Source: Phyllostachys edulis (Eukaryota; Streptophyta; Magnoliopsida; Poales; Poaceae). From it: DNA of 64,000 nucleotides. Where the stretch lies: contig CM070548.1 of assembly GCA_036346405.1 (NCBI GenBank), positions 60,758,611 through 60,822,610 on the forward strand, in the 5' to 3' direction. The translations under genes were made by a program, and so were the position numbers. Shown one piece after another: positions 22,479 through 34,302 of this stretch; position 1 is the stretch's first letter, and each line of letters begins with the position of its first letter. The notes beneath the pieces are model-generated. The model saw only the letters and a list, made by a program, of their open reading frames with translations, did not search any database and was not told where the DNA came from.

Positions 22479-22952
22479 TGAGGAATTTTTGTCTCATATA
22501 GCATTGTTGCGAGCGTTTTTTTTCTTGAACAAATAGCACCCGTCGCAACGAAATTGCACTTCTAACGCCTCATCCGCACAACAACCGGCCGGACTAGATG
22601 TCGACATGACATGTGGCGAAGTCCAGCCCGTGGGCGGCCGGATTTGCGCCACGTTGCCTAGTCCGGCCTATGGCCGGCTGGACTTCCTCCACGTCACCTC
22701 ACCTAGCCCGTGGGTGGTCGGACTTCACCTCATCCAGTCCGTGGCCGACCGAATGCGCCGCTTGACCCGACCGCCCCACACGCCCATCCCCTCATCCCCT
22801 CTAATACGTCACCTCCATCACATCCTTGTCCATATATGCATGCATACATGCAAGAGATTAGCGCGGGAGGGTATCCTATTCCCTCCGCAGCACCCTCTCG
22901 CATCGTCTATTTAATCGTAGGAGAGTGCGATTTCACTTCGTGCTCTCGATTG
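22479..22952 (+). repeat. Left terminal inverted repeat of the PMD transposon
   Basis: Aligns to the reverse complement of 25709-26233 from the outer end to about GCGATTTCACTTCGTGCTCTCG. GTCCGG/CCGGAC-type motifs are repeated about every 30 bases at 22580-22760. Confidence 0.75.
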
Positions 22953-23179
22953 CAATAAACTCGCGCCTGTATCGTGTAATGCTTGAAATGTCGTTAGTTT
23001 TATGTATAAAAAGTTACATTGCAACTCCATTGGAAATATCAACACTCCTTGTTCTTTGTTTTCATGTGGATATAACGAGTAGTACACACATAACATACAA
23101 AATATGCATACAAATATAGCAAAAGAAAATATGCATATAAATATAGCAAAACAAAATCGCATAACAAGAAATACAATAT

Positions 23180-25001
23180 GGATCACTCATCTGAGCCACT
23201 ACTCTCTGCATGCTGCGTCCGCATCTTGGTTTGCGTCGAGCATATCCCGTGAGATACGTCGGCCGGTCCGGAGAGCGCGTATCGGATCGAAGGAGGTACA
23301 GAGACTGTTGAGTAGGCGAAAATGCACCAGTAAGTTGACTTGGAGGAAGATGAGTCTGTGCAGCGTCGATGTCGTCCTGCTGAGACATGTCAAACTGGGG
23401 GCCACCTGCAAGGAAGTCATGAATGAGGGACTCCATAAATCCATTCCCGAATTGTTCGCCCTCAAGGTACACTGTCTACAACTCCGGTCGTACAGATGAG
23501 CTTTGGCCTTGAACGTACGGTGTGACAGCGACCCTGGAGGAGCTCCGCCCCATATACGGTACTCCATACTGGTCAACGTACAACAGGGGTGGCTGCCCTA
23601 GGTGCCATGGTCCAAACCCTGACACTGTGTACTACTCCCTAATAGGAGCTGGGAACCAGTATCCTCATCAGTGGACGGAAGGCCGTCACCCCCACGGTCA
23701 ACTGAAGGCTACAAGACGAAATGATGTTAGTCAAAATAAATACTCTGGACGTAAACTGAGAATCTCGTACCTCCCGGATGTGCGGTGCAGATGATTGAGG
23801 GGGAGCGCTAGTGTATGTACGGGGTATGAACGGCAGAAGTGATACATCCCAACGGACCTACGATGGGAGAACGACATTATGTTAGCAAAACGTAAGGCAT
23901 AACAAAAAAAACAGAACGTGGATTTGTACATAACTTACCTCCCCACCGATCTGGCCCGCTGATGACCGACGAGGAGCGCTACGACACCGGCTAGTCTGAC
24001 TGGGTCATGATGACCTAGCAGGTGAGCACGGTCCCCCAACTTGGTGCCCAACACGCAGGACGTCATCCCTCGAACGACCGTAGCTCATGTTCTTTATTAC
24101 GTTCTTTGACTCCGCGAAGATGTACTTCAAAGTGCTTAGCAGCCCCAGTACTGTGTACTCTGGGCTGATGATGGTGGTCTCTGATGTGCTGCAGCCGCTC
24201 CAACTAAAGTGAGAGACAAAATAGATTCAATAACGAAGAGTACAAATATCATCAATGAATCGACTAGCGATTGTAAGCGTCTTACAGTGTCGTCACGCTA
24301 CGAAGCGCTGTGTTGATTGATCGAGTGGCAGAGACTCTCCTAGTGCGTCACCTGCTTTGGACGCTCTGGCGGAGGATGGGTGAGTCTAGTGCACGACCGT
24401 GGTACATACCACTCCATGTACTCATGGTATGTCCGTACGTCATACGGTTGCTGCTCCTCCAAGACCTCGATGTGCACCATCTCCATCCAAGCCATAATCC
24501 ACTCGTCTGAACAACCACGTTGGGTGCATCCTCCGAGCACTGGCTGAAATGCCTCAGCCAAGTCTGAGAGACACCATGGACACTGTCCCACATAGGTATG
24601 CTGAACCGATTCCCCAGCCTGGCCTTCCAGTTCACCGGTGGATGGCCTGGAACAAGTGGCTCATCCTGGATCAGAAGACCGATCAGGAATGAGACGTCCT
24701 GTAGGGTGACTATCATCTCACCCCACCGAAAGTAGAACATGTGCTTCTCGGGCCTCCACCTGTCGAAAGTGCCGACAGCAGGCTACCGTCTAGGTTGAAA
24801 TGGCGTCCAACGGAGACCAGCCTCGCGAAGGGCAACAAGCCCGTGTCCCAGAGGATGGGGACGTAGCGAGCGTCCAGCTCCCAACAATCCCGCCTGGCCC
24901 GAAGCGCCAGGGGTGGAGGGACATCCGCATCCTTGTCGATCCACGACTTGCACTGGTGATTCTCGTCATAGAAGAGTTCCAGAAGCTCCGATAGAGACAT
25001 G
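23180..25001 (-). pseudogene. PMD (MAIN/MAIL-like) gene B with an internal deletion
   Basis: The start at 24999 gives MSLSELLELFYDENHQ, then VPILWDTGLLPFARLVSVG and FNLDGSLLSAL. A 1-base loss at about 24770 shifts the frame into DRWRPEKHMFYFRWGEM, LQDVSFLIGLL and DEPLVPGHPPVNWKARLG, the N-terminal PMD signature. After QTWLRHFSQCSEDAP the reading jumps to DEWIMAWMEMVHIEVLEE and PYDVRTYHEYMEWYVPRS. The central block seen in gene A (WLFGWVLF to FGLYQI) is absent, so an internal part was deleted. C-terminal parts lie at 23180-23740 (PLLYVDQYGVPYMGRSS, SPDRPTYLTGYARR). A TATA-like TATTTAATCG lies inside the right inverted repeat. Block C at 59.8-60.07 kb is close to 24240-24620 in sequence. Confidence 0.78.
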
Positions 25002-25011
25002 GCTTACAAGA

Positions 25012-25620
25012 CATGAAAGAGACAGACTATTAGTGAAAAAATTGATGATGACGGTAGATGACTAGAAATAATAAATTATGCATAATTACGGAGAACAAAT
25101 TAATGAACACTAAATAACTAGAATCATATTAAGTACGACTAAAATAGTTGTGACTAAAATAATTAAGACTAATTAATTACCATAAATGAACGTGTGTTAC
25201 ATAATGACATCTACATTACTCACAGCTAAATTAATTATGATGATCTAAATAGCACTAAAATAATTATGCCAAATTTACTACCACAGATTAAAAACAAAAA
25301 ATATTACAGCTAACTAGGGCCACTAAATTAATTACCACTAATTAATGACAGCAAATTAATCACGTCATATAAAATACGACGAAAGTATTTACAACTAATT
25401 AATGACTGCTAATTTATTAAAACTTAATTCCGACTAACTATTTTAGACTAATTAATTGAGTAAAACAATGTAATTACGATTAATTAATTGGTAACTAATT
25501 AACTACGCCTAAAAATTACAACTAATAAATTAAGTAAGATTAATTTCGCTACGACTAATTTACTAACCACGAAATTAAAAGATAAATAACGTGCGAGGAG
25601 AAACTTACTTGCTAATATGA
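25012..25620. other. AT-rich leader or spacer inside the PMD transposon
   Basis: Very AT-rich with recurring CTAATTAATTA / ACGACTAA words and no open frame. It lies between the PMD start and the right inverted repeat, so it is either the 5' leader or an intron of gene B. Confidence 0.45.
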
Positions 25621-25708
25621 CTGCTAATGATGGCTGCAAATAATACTAGGTCGTCTGGAAAATCGAAACCAAAAGAACGAGAAAGCAAGAGCGAGCGAGA
25701 GCAGCGAG

Positions 25709-26233
25709 AGTGCGAAGTGAAATTGCACTATCCTGCGATTAAATACACGGTGCGAGAGGGTGCTGCGGAGGGAATCAGATTCCCTCCTGTGCTAATCTCT
25801 TGCATGCATGCATGCATATATGGACAAGGATGTGATGGAGGTGAGGGATTCGAGGGGACGGGCGTGCGGGGCAGTTAGATCAAGCGACGCGTCCGGTTGG
25901 CCACGGGCCAGACGAGGTGAGGTTCAGCCGCCCACAAGGCGGATGAGGTGACGTGGTGGAAGTCTGGCTGGCCACGAGCCGAACTAGGCGATGTGGTGCA
26001 AATCCGGTCGCCCACTGGCTAGACTTGGCAACATGGCGCAAATATGGCTGTCCACGGGCCGGACGAGCCAAATCCGGCCAGTCACGGGCCGGACTTCACC
26101 ACGTGTCATGTCGACATCGAGTTTGGTCGGTCACCATGTGAACGAGGTTGTCAAAAGTGCAATTTCGTCGCGGCGGGCGCTATTTGCCAAAAAAAAACGC
26201 TCGCAACAGTGCTATATGCGCCAAAATTCGTCA
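25709..26233 (-). repeat. Right terminal inverted repeat of the PMD transposon
   Basis: Inverted copy of 22479-22952, slightly longer because of small insertions. Also has the CCGGAC-type motif repeats (25900-26100). Contains the likely promoter of PMD gene B. Confidence 0.75.
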
Positions 26234-26360
26234 ATGTGGATTGTAATGGGTGACAACATCAAGCCATAACCAATACTGGCCGGTCCCTCTCGTTCTCCGT
26301 CGTTCCCTCCCCTTCTCTTTTCTTTTTCCTCAGCGTCGCAGATCTGGTCCCCCCCCCTTT

Positions 26361-26665
26361 CACTACTATAAAAAGGTTAATACTGGACGCCTTATCACAA
26401 ACGGTTGACAAAAACTGTCAGTATTAAATACAATCACAGACGGTTTTGGTTTAGCTACCGTCTGTGTTACTAGCTGCGCTAAAAACCATCTCTGAAGAGG
26501 TAATATCACAGACGGTTCATATTGAAAACCTTCTGTGAAGTATTACAGACTGTTCATATTGAAAACCGTCTGTGAAGTATCACAGACGGTTCTGAACAAG
26601 AACCGTCTGTGATATTACTAAATATCATAGACGGTTTTTTTTAATAAGAACCATCTATGATATGT
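26361..26665 (+). mobile_element. Orphan CACTA (En/Spm-type) transposon end
   Basis: CACTACTATAAAAAG is followed by a dense array of subterminal repeats in both orientations, CACAGACGGTT and AACCGTCTGTG, about nine times. This is the hallmark of grass CACTA ends. No matching TAGTG end with the same repeats was found in the window, so this is a truncated copy. Confidence 0.75.
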
Positions 26666-27723
26666 TTAATGCCACTTCGGCTCCTGTGCGAAACACGCAC
26701 CATCTCAAATTGTAAAAGATTTAGGTGTTTGGTTGTGTCCTATCCCTCAATTCAAGTTGTATGATAAGTACTAAGTAATTAGTAGGTTAGACATTAAGAT
26801 TTGGAGGTTTGGAATAATAAAAAATATTTTATTTATTTATTTATGTAAAATGTTCATATGATGGCAATGTTGTTAAAATCAATATTTTAGCTGTAGTTCT
26901 GAATGATGTGGAATCTAAACTACGGTTTAGATATTTATAAATCAAATTAGATGTCAAATGACTAAATAAACACTTGTATCACTCTTGAATACATTGAAAA
27001 AAAAAATTGGTAGAATCATTTATAATATTATCGATCCTAAAATGTGATCCTGTTGAAGTGTCTTCGATCTGATTTAGAATCACGATTCTGACAACCTTGC
27101 ACGAAACATTTCAAAAATGACCGGCCGATTGGCAAAACTTGTTCATATTCTACGGATGTGATGAGGCCATTTCATTTGGCCTCTCGCTCAGTACACGGTG
27201 CTATACACGACAAAAGATAATTGTTTCTTTAGGGAACGACAAAAGATAATTGGATGGCCAAGATTGCATCTGACGCTGATCGGTTTACTCCTGGGGGCGC
27301 CCGCATAATAAGTTTCGTATGGACACACACGTCTCTTCCGTTCTCTCTGCGAACGCGGTAATGAACATGTAATAATTCAATTCCATTTTGGCTGTTAACT
27401 AAAGCACTACTCTTCTGGGTGACTGCATTGTTTGCTTAATTATTGATTTAACGAGATAACCAATAATGAAGGGTACGCGCGTACGTACCAATTCCACAAA
27501 AAAAAAAGAGTACTTTCGGTTCTTTTTGCTGATCGATCGATGAGGTTGGAAGGAGCTATTAGCGAACTTGGCTAGCCAGCACAGTATGCATTTGATATTT
27601 ATCATCTCGGACGCGATCATTTAGTACTTTAATTGCACGCAAGCCCTCTAGGATCTGATCAGATGACTAAAAAAACAATAGCCAATTAATTAATAAAGCC
27701 ATAAACTACTATGGCGTTCACAC

Positions 27724-27799
<76 letters not shown>

Positions 27800-27921
27800 A
27801 CGTGAAAAGAGTGTGATATGTATAATATATATTCAAATAATCAAATGCATGTGACGATACGCATACAGCCACCTTTTGTTTTCTTGTCGGTCTAATCGCA
27901 ATCGCAAATGAGATGTATCAG
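26666..27921. other. AT-rich intergenic DNA
   Basis: No gene recognised. A minus-strand frame at 27399-27620 has no signature. A long TA repeat is listed separately. Confidence 0.5.
27729..27797. repeat. TA dinucleotide microsatellite flanked by inverted CACGTG
   Basis: About 34 TA units. The left flank TCACACGTGCA and right flank ACACGTGAA are inverted relative to each other, so the locus can form a long cruciform. Confidence 0.9.
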
Positions 27922-28158
27922 TACTAACTCCGTTCTAAAATATACGTCGTTTTATATTTTAAAACGTTGACTATTAATTTTTAAAAATATTTAGATTTGT
28001 GACAATAAAATTATATGAGTGGATTTATTGTAGAAAGTATTTCGACATCATTATGTTTTTTTTATAATTTTTGGTAACATATAGTTAAAAAAATAGTGGT
28101 CAAAGATGTGTATCGAGGACCACGCCGATATCCAAAACTAAGAAATAACGGACGTAAT
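27922..28158. mobile_element. Stowaway-like MITE
   Basis: TACTAACTCCGTTCTAAAATA at the left and AACGGACGTAATA at the right form the inverted ends. The inner words (ATTTGTGACAATAAAATTATATG, GTGGTCAAAGATGTG) are like the other Stowaway copies here. TA is the target site. Confidence 0.65.
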
Positions 28159-31125
28159 ATCTAGTTGATATGGAAAATGACATTTACGCTATTGCCGATA
28201 CACATGCTGTTAGCAACCACAATCGTTACTGCCCACGAAGGGCAATTGATTTTTCTCTTCAGCAATATGTTAACTGCCAGCATGCGGGAATACACTCGAC
28301 AAATCGATGGTCGCTTGACGCAGTCGCACATATGCCATATTCAGTTATGCACCGAAGTTTGCTATACTCATCGGAATTGACACATGCATAAATTGGTAAG
28401 TGCAGTCTGCAACAGCATCACCACCAGAAACTATATCACTTGCTTGAAGCAAATATAACTATTGGCCTTTGTTGATCCTGAATGATCTAAATTTTGGCCA
28501 TATTAATTCTGGCATTACAAATTAAAATAGGGCATACAATTTATCATCCTCAATTAAATTTGGTGTTCCTGTTGAACAATAAATATTCCCGTCGAATAAT
28601 TATACTATTTGGGTGATTCAAACTAGATATGAAGTCCAGAAGAAAATACAGTATTTCTATGCAGATTAACTATGGTCAAATATTTATGTTCCAGCATTAT
28701 ATTTATATTCCTAAAGAACATCTTGTAGTTTTAAGCCATTAGAACACACTGCTTATGACCATAAGAAAATATGTTGCGTAATTATAAACTTGAAGTTTAA
28801 TGATCCAAATTATTTAAAATGTGGTATGAGTAATTGGATCAAAACTTGGGAAAATAAAAAAGAAGCTAGTCTATAGAATAAGTCTGCTAACTCTCGGACC
28901 CCGTATGGGACCTTCGTCGCAGATTAATAACCAACCAGAAGTTGGAATGTCCTACAAAATGTTAGGATCATGCAGTTTTCGTGCCACTACAAATGATATA
29001 AGTCTAGCTCACTGCATATAATTATCAAACCCCTTATTGAAATAAGTGCGTGTTGGAGGAATCAAATATTTCTCATATGTTATCACACTTTAGCATACAC
29101 CTTTGGGTCACCACCAGTTATTGGAGATCATATTGGATCTGAAATTCAATAAATCATGTGCCCATGACAGGGGAATTTTGTGGTATCTATTAATAAAGAT
29201 CGAATCTCGGCATTAGGGGGAGAGAAATGTCCAAAAGTTCAAATGTTGTCGTATTTTCCATAAGAAAAAGATCTTTAGTACTAAGATACACGCACCAGTC
29301 AAGCTAAACTTAAGGTTTAGTTTATACTCTTGTGCACCAGAAGCGGGGAGCCTGCCAAATACTTTCCAATTACAGAGGAGTTACCACAATGTTTACTTGT
29401 AGTAAATACGTCGCTAAGAGTGGAATACCCGGGGTTGAATAGTATATCCACCTCTGCGAAATTGATTTATTGGTTCTAGATCTAAAATTTGTGGGGACGC
29501 CTGCGAGTCTAAAATCTAATTACACTAGTCAAAATAATTATTAATCACTCATTTAACTCTCTTGAAAAGAACTCACCTTAAAGGTGAAATACCTCATGAA
29601 GATGAAAGACCTAGCAACTTAATGTGCACATATTACAGTGCTGAGAATGCAGAACGACCAAGAATCTTTTGTTTGGGAAATGACAAAGATCTGGTTAACA
29701 CTGAGATACCCTCAATTTGGAGGATATGGGAGAAAATTTGTCGACAACCACTTTGCCTCTACAATCACTAAAGTTTCTCTTATGAGAACACGGATTCGGA
29801 ACCAAAGTCCATGGCCGAGCGCTTGAAGCGTTCATATCGGGTTACATAATGAAAGCATATGATGTTGAACCATAATTGCTAAATAAAAGTCTTGGAACTA
29901 GGTAGTTCAGACTTGTTGGGTCATTACAAAGATAATGAAGTGGTGAAAGCTGTGGTTCAAATGTCCTCGTAGAGACTGTTACTTTCCTATTATGAATGAT
30001 ATAATGTCTATTGCATAATAATTCTGGCAAATGGCATGAACACATAAATAAAATATGAAGCCAATGGATTGTGAAAATCCTTGATGAGATCCTCGAAAGA
30101 CTCAAAATTTCTAGTAAGAAAGGAAACAAAATCATAATATATATAAAACTCATACCCAATAGTCTCTTACCTGTAGTAAGAGCATCACCCGGAAGAGAGA
30201 AATCTCCCTGAAGGAAAATTATTTTACCAGCCGTTCTCTTAATCACACCAATGATCATATGATCCCTCGAAGTGGACAAAGACCCATCAAGACCTGAAAG
30301 AATGTAATGAGGAACCTAAATACTAGAGGTACGCCACATAAGTACTTATAAAATGCATCTTTCACCAGAAGTTAGTGGAATGGTGATTTCCTCTAGTATC
30401 ATGAAGGTATGGCATACAATGGTGATATTAGCAATTAACCCCCTAAACGTCAAAACTAAGACTAGTTATATTTTACTCTAGAGTAGTACAACTATACTTT
30501 ATAGTTCTGCAGAACAGACTATTCGTTGTAACTTTAACCACCCAAAGATAGTTACAGAATATTAAGACCCTAAAAGGTTTTGATAAATCAAATCTGGAAG
30601 GCATACGAGGCATACGACTTTGCAACTAGTATTACCCCATATCCTCTGTAAGGATAATCTACTTGTGTTGCATAATTAACTAGTGGTATTTGATAAGTTA
30701 AACATATTACTCCTGAATAGTGTTTATCCTAAACCTCCAGATGAGTAATAGGATATTTGTATGTAAGACTACGCATCGTGATAATCCATTATATTTGATC
30801 ACAATATTCTTGCGTATGTTCATGAAAGGCATTGGAGCAGTAAGACTTCAGCGGAAGTTGTCTTCAAGGGAGCATATGCTAAACACTGATCATCATACTT
30901 GAAATTTTAAAAATCTTAGTCAAGCCTAGAAGGTGTTGATATGATGATTACTGATTAAATTCACCTTGAAGGTTTTACTACTTAAGAGTTTATATCCAGT
31001 TGGTCGACAGTGCAAAGATCATGAAGATCATGCATAGATCCTGATGATCATTACTAAATTCTGAATATATCTGTCAAATCTCTATAGTGTAAAATCTCAT
31101 AATGGATTATATTACTTTGTGGTGG
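28159..31125. other. Decayed DNA, probably the lost body of copia element 2
   Basis: AT-rich with only short frames. The frames at 28170-28391 (MENDIYAIADTHAVSN...) and 29562-29771 (...NLMCTYYSAENAERPRIF...) have no family signature I can name. Because a recognisable copia RNase H and 3' end follow at 31.1-31.9 kb on the same strand, much of this stretch may be the eroded gag-RT region, but I could not read it as such. Confidence 0.3.
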
Positions 31126-31581
31126 TGCAACCATCTCTTGGCGGTCATCTAAGCAGACCTTAGTAGCTACTTCTACCAACCACTCGGAGATTATAACACT
31201 ATATGAAGCCACACCTGAATATGTTTGGCTCAGACGTGTGATTAACTACATCCAGAAGTATTATGGCATTAATACTGTTAATACCCCCCTAAATTATCTA
31301 TGAAGATAATGCTGCTTGTATTACACAAATGCAAACGGGTTATATCAAGAGCAACATCACGAAGCATATTGCTCCTAAATGTTTTCTATCCTCATGGAAT
31401 CCAAAATAATAGTGAGGTAAAGATTCTGCAAACAAAGCCTTGTGAAAATCCAGTTGATTTATTTACTAAGTCTCTACCTACATCTAGTTTCCAAAGATGC
31501 ATTCATGGCATTAGAATGAGACAATTTAAAGAATTACAGAGTTCAGGGGGGAGTAAATCTGTAGATCATAACCCTTATTAA
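31126..31581 (+). pseudogene. Copia RNase H remnant
   Basis: One frame gives VATSTNHSEIITLYEATPEYVWLRR, next YEDNAACITQMQTGYIKSNITKHIAP and finally EVKILQTKPCENPVDLFTKSLPTSSF. It is the same copia lineage as the element at 1.9-9.35 kb (TNHSKII, EDNAACVA, DLFTKSLPASSF). Stops and a frameshift separate the blocks. Confidence 0.8.
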
Positions 31582-31810
31582 ATCCTAAGGATTTATCCAA
31601 AATCTTGATGATTGGATCCTGAAGATTAAATTTTGTACTATTTTCCTTGGTGAGTTTTTCTGAAGTTTTCTCATATGAAGGTTTTTAGTGGAACAACAAG
31701 TGTAATGCAACTTACGAATATAATGTACTCTTTTCCCCATTCCTTTTTTTCCAATGGGTTTTTGGAAAGAGTTTTTTTTATAAGACATTTGCGTATTATT
31801 GTCTATCGCC

Positions 31811-32047
31811 CAAGGGGGAGTGTTACGAAACCTTTGTATGGGCAAAAAGACTAAACCACCCCTGTGGGCTATAAATATGAGGACCCCTATGTACGAATGA
31901 TGGACAGATGAATAAAACATATACGGGTTCTCCTCTATACACTGGTGTTCATGTGATTGTTCTTATGGATTGATCTACTAGTCAGCAACTTGACAACTAC
32001 TGCTATTTCTCAACTTTTAGCTTTTTTTCTTTCGTCTCGTGTTCATG
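31811..32047 (+). repeat. 3' end of copia element 2: polypurine tract and LTR
   Basis: CCAAGGGGGAG is followed directly by TGTTACGAAACC, the classic polypurine-LTR junction (31822/31823). The LTR has a TATA-like CTATAAATATGAGGACCCC. Its right edge is uncertain, at about 31950-32040. No 5' partner LTR was found. Confidence 0.65.
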
Positions 32048-32285
32048 CAGTGGCGGAGGCAGGGGAGACTGACGGGGGCCGTAAAAAAAACTTCCTACGC
32101 TTCTCTTCATCTTTGATGCTAAACGAACTTCTAAGTATGTATACCGTCATCAAAGATGCATGTGTTTAGTACTTGAAGCATATATCCGAGTATCTACAAT
32201 AAAATTTTTAGTTTAGTGTTCACTATGAAAGAGTAGTTGTATTTGTCCGGCCAATCCTATGTTTTTTTTTCTGGCTCCACCACTG
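32048..32285. mobile_element. hAT-type MITE
   Basis: CAGTGGCGGAGGCAG at the left and CTGGCTCCACCACTG at the right are inverted ends of a widespread plant hAT family. Flanking octamers TGTTCATG and AGCGCATG agree at five of eight positions, consistent with an old 8-bp duplication. Confidence 0.7.
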
Positions 32286-33170
32286 AGCGCATGCTTGACA
32301 ACACGTGGCTTAGAGGGGTAGTGTGGTCCATGCGAAAATATGGTCTGGAGTGCAAGCTCTGTATTCTTCCAAAATGGGGGTATATGTGTCCGTAATGGCA
32401 TTTGAGAGAGTGGCTCGTGTTTGGAGTGGTATTTTTCAAAGCCATAAGACTGTTGTACTGACATATATCCAATTAAAAATGGATCGATCTCGCTGTGGCA
32501 TACTTAACTAGAAACGTCATTCATGCGCCACACCACAACACTCCGGCGGTAACGGTAAATTCTGAAAAGAGAAGAAGAAAGAAACCTGCCAACACGCAGT
32601 CGTTAGCCCACCGCCCACGGTAGCCTACAGCCCGGCTTGCTCATACCACGGGCAGCCCGGCCAGCTCATACCACCATAGGTCAGATTCAGCTTTGACCAA
32701 TCGGAGGAATTTTTTTATCAATGGTAATTAATAAATCGATAATAATAATTACATAGGTAAGAAAGGGGGCGAAATTATAAATCTAAGAAGTACACCGAGC
32801 ACAACCGCGTCCAGCTTGGGACGCGGTCTGAAAGCACGTCCCATGAGGGCCCATACTACACGTTACAGCCCGTTTGCTTCATATAACACTAGAGACTAAC
32901 AGCGTGGAGTTGGCCCTAAAAAGTCTAAAACGAAGTGGTTTTGGTGGTTCTGATGTTGCAGCGGCGGCAGCGGGATCCCCGGCGCCGGCGGCCGTGACCG
33001 CCTCTCTGTACTCTCTGCACCCTTTCTTACCTCTGCTTCACATAGACCCAGCCGAAAGTATGTTGGTGATATTTGATTTCTTTTGATTAGGCAATTTGTG
33101 TTCCTACTTTGAGATCCGTCGTGATTAGATCAATTTGTGTCACTAATTCTTTGGTTCATAAGTATATCAA
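32286..33170. other. Intergenic DNA
   Basis: No gene assigned. A frame at 32874-33086 has an Ala-rich part (GSDVAAAAAGSPAPAAV) and a GC-rich setting that could be a first exon, but nothing supports a product. Confidence 0.4.
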
Positions 33171-33845
33171 TTAGGTCCTATTTGGCATGACTCCAACTCT
33201 CAGCTTCATGATCGGAGTAGGTGGAGTCATGCCAAACAGTACAGCTCCAACAAAAAATCGAATCTAGAGTTTGAGAATCTGGAGCAGACCGTACTGTATT
33301 TTCTCAGAGCTGCGAGGAGGTTGCTCCCCGTATGGAGCAGTCACCCGACTACGAAAATACCCCTAGAGTTAGGGTGGAATTACCCACCAAATGCCATCGA
33401 ATAAAACCCCTCGCCATCCCCTCCTGATCCCATCTCTCCCCCATTCGCATCCTCTCTCTTTCTCGTTCCCCCTCCCAACTTCTGTCCGCCTCCCTCCCGA
33501 CGTCAGCTACTCCCCTTCTACCTCCGCCCACCACCTCCGCCCACCGCCAACCCCCTCCGCCTCCTTCCTGACGTCGCCTGCTCCGCCTCCTTCCCAACGC
33601 TTGCTCGTCTCCTTGCCCGCCTACCCTCCGCCACCCCTATGCCTCCCCCTCCCCCCAACCGCCTTGCCCCCCTATCGCCTCCCTCCTGATGACATCGCCT
33701 CCACCTTCGCCCACCACCTCCCCAGCCCACCCCTCCGCCTCCTTCCCGACGCCGCTCCCCTCCGCCTTTCAGATCCCGACCCCTTCAGAGCCCCTCACCA
33801 CAAAAATCCGCAGAGGCGGCAGCGGCGGCCTAGATTGCAGAGGCT

Positions 33846-34302
33846 GTGGCGGCCCCAAATCCCCGGCGGCTCTTCCTCCCCGGTGAGGTCAGTGCTCCGA
33901 TCCAGATCCTGTTCGACCCCATCATCGCAGACCTTGAGCGCCGCCATGACGACCGCGAGTGGGAGCGCCTAGCCGTGGCAGGGCTACACGCACCGAGCAA
34001 GGAGGCGGACCCCGTCCCCGAGGACCTCGCGGATAGCGATGTCGACGCCGATGAGGACTACATCAATGATGCCACGCGGTTCAACATCACGCGGCGCGTG
34101 GAGGCACTATCCCCCAAGATCGACGTCGACCCCGTCGACGACGCAGTGACGGGTGCCGAGCTGGCCGTGTGGAACCTTGCCTCTGTGCGGCGCGAGGTGC
34201 TTCACCACACCGCCCGGGAGCTCGACCTTCGTGACCACAACCACGACGGCCGCGTCGCCTTCTCCGAGTACGAGTGGCCCAGCTGGGCCTGGCGGTTCGA
34301 TG
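33846..34302 (+). pseudogene. EF-hand (CREC/reticulocalbin-like) gene fragment, exon 1
   Basis: Encodes RRLFLPGEVSAPIQILFDPI, then LERRHDDREWERLAVAGLHAP, EDYINDATRFNITRRVEAL, PKIDVDPVDDAVTGAEL and finally DLRDHNHDGRVAFSEYEWPSWAWRFD. The last part is an EF-hand calcium loop (D-x-N-x-D-G-x-x-x-F-x-E-Y). This matches a plant secretory-pathway EF-hand family related to CREC proteins, which has several EF hands. The signal peptide that should precede it is replaced by Pro-rich DNA. The exon ends at a good GTATGT donor in phase with exon 2. Confidence 0.75.

Larger units (their letters stand above)
22479..26233 (-). mobile_element. Long-TIR (Mutator-like) transposon carrying a PMD gene
   Basis: About 0.5-kb terminal inverted repeats enclose a minus-strand PMD gene. 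The ends read TGAGGAATTTTTGTCTCA (left) and TGACGAATTTTGGCGCA (right, reverse complement), then share CATATAGCA.TGTTGCGAGCG, CGACGAAATTGCACTT-like, ATGTCGACATGACA and CCCTCCGCAGCACCCTCTCGC. Within the repeats CCGGACTT/GTCCGGC motifs recur many times. Flanks ATGTGGTCAA and ATGTGGATTG share the first six of ten bases, a possible eroded 10-bp duplication. No transposase catalytic domain is present, so movement would need help in trans. Confidence 0.75.

Noticed and set aside
23062..23499. Plus-strand 131-residue frame
   Set aside because: It is antisense to the C-terminal part of PMD gene B, which is readable on the minus strand.
27399..27620. 73-residue minus-strand frame
   Set aside because: AT-rich, no start context, no domain; most likely chance.
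33391..33972. 193-residue Pro/Ser-rich frame
   Set aside because: It is CT-rich leader DNA followed by the EF-hand exon read in a different frame. The EF-hand frame is the one with homology.
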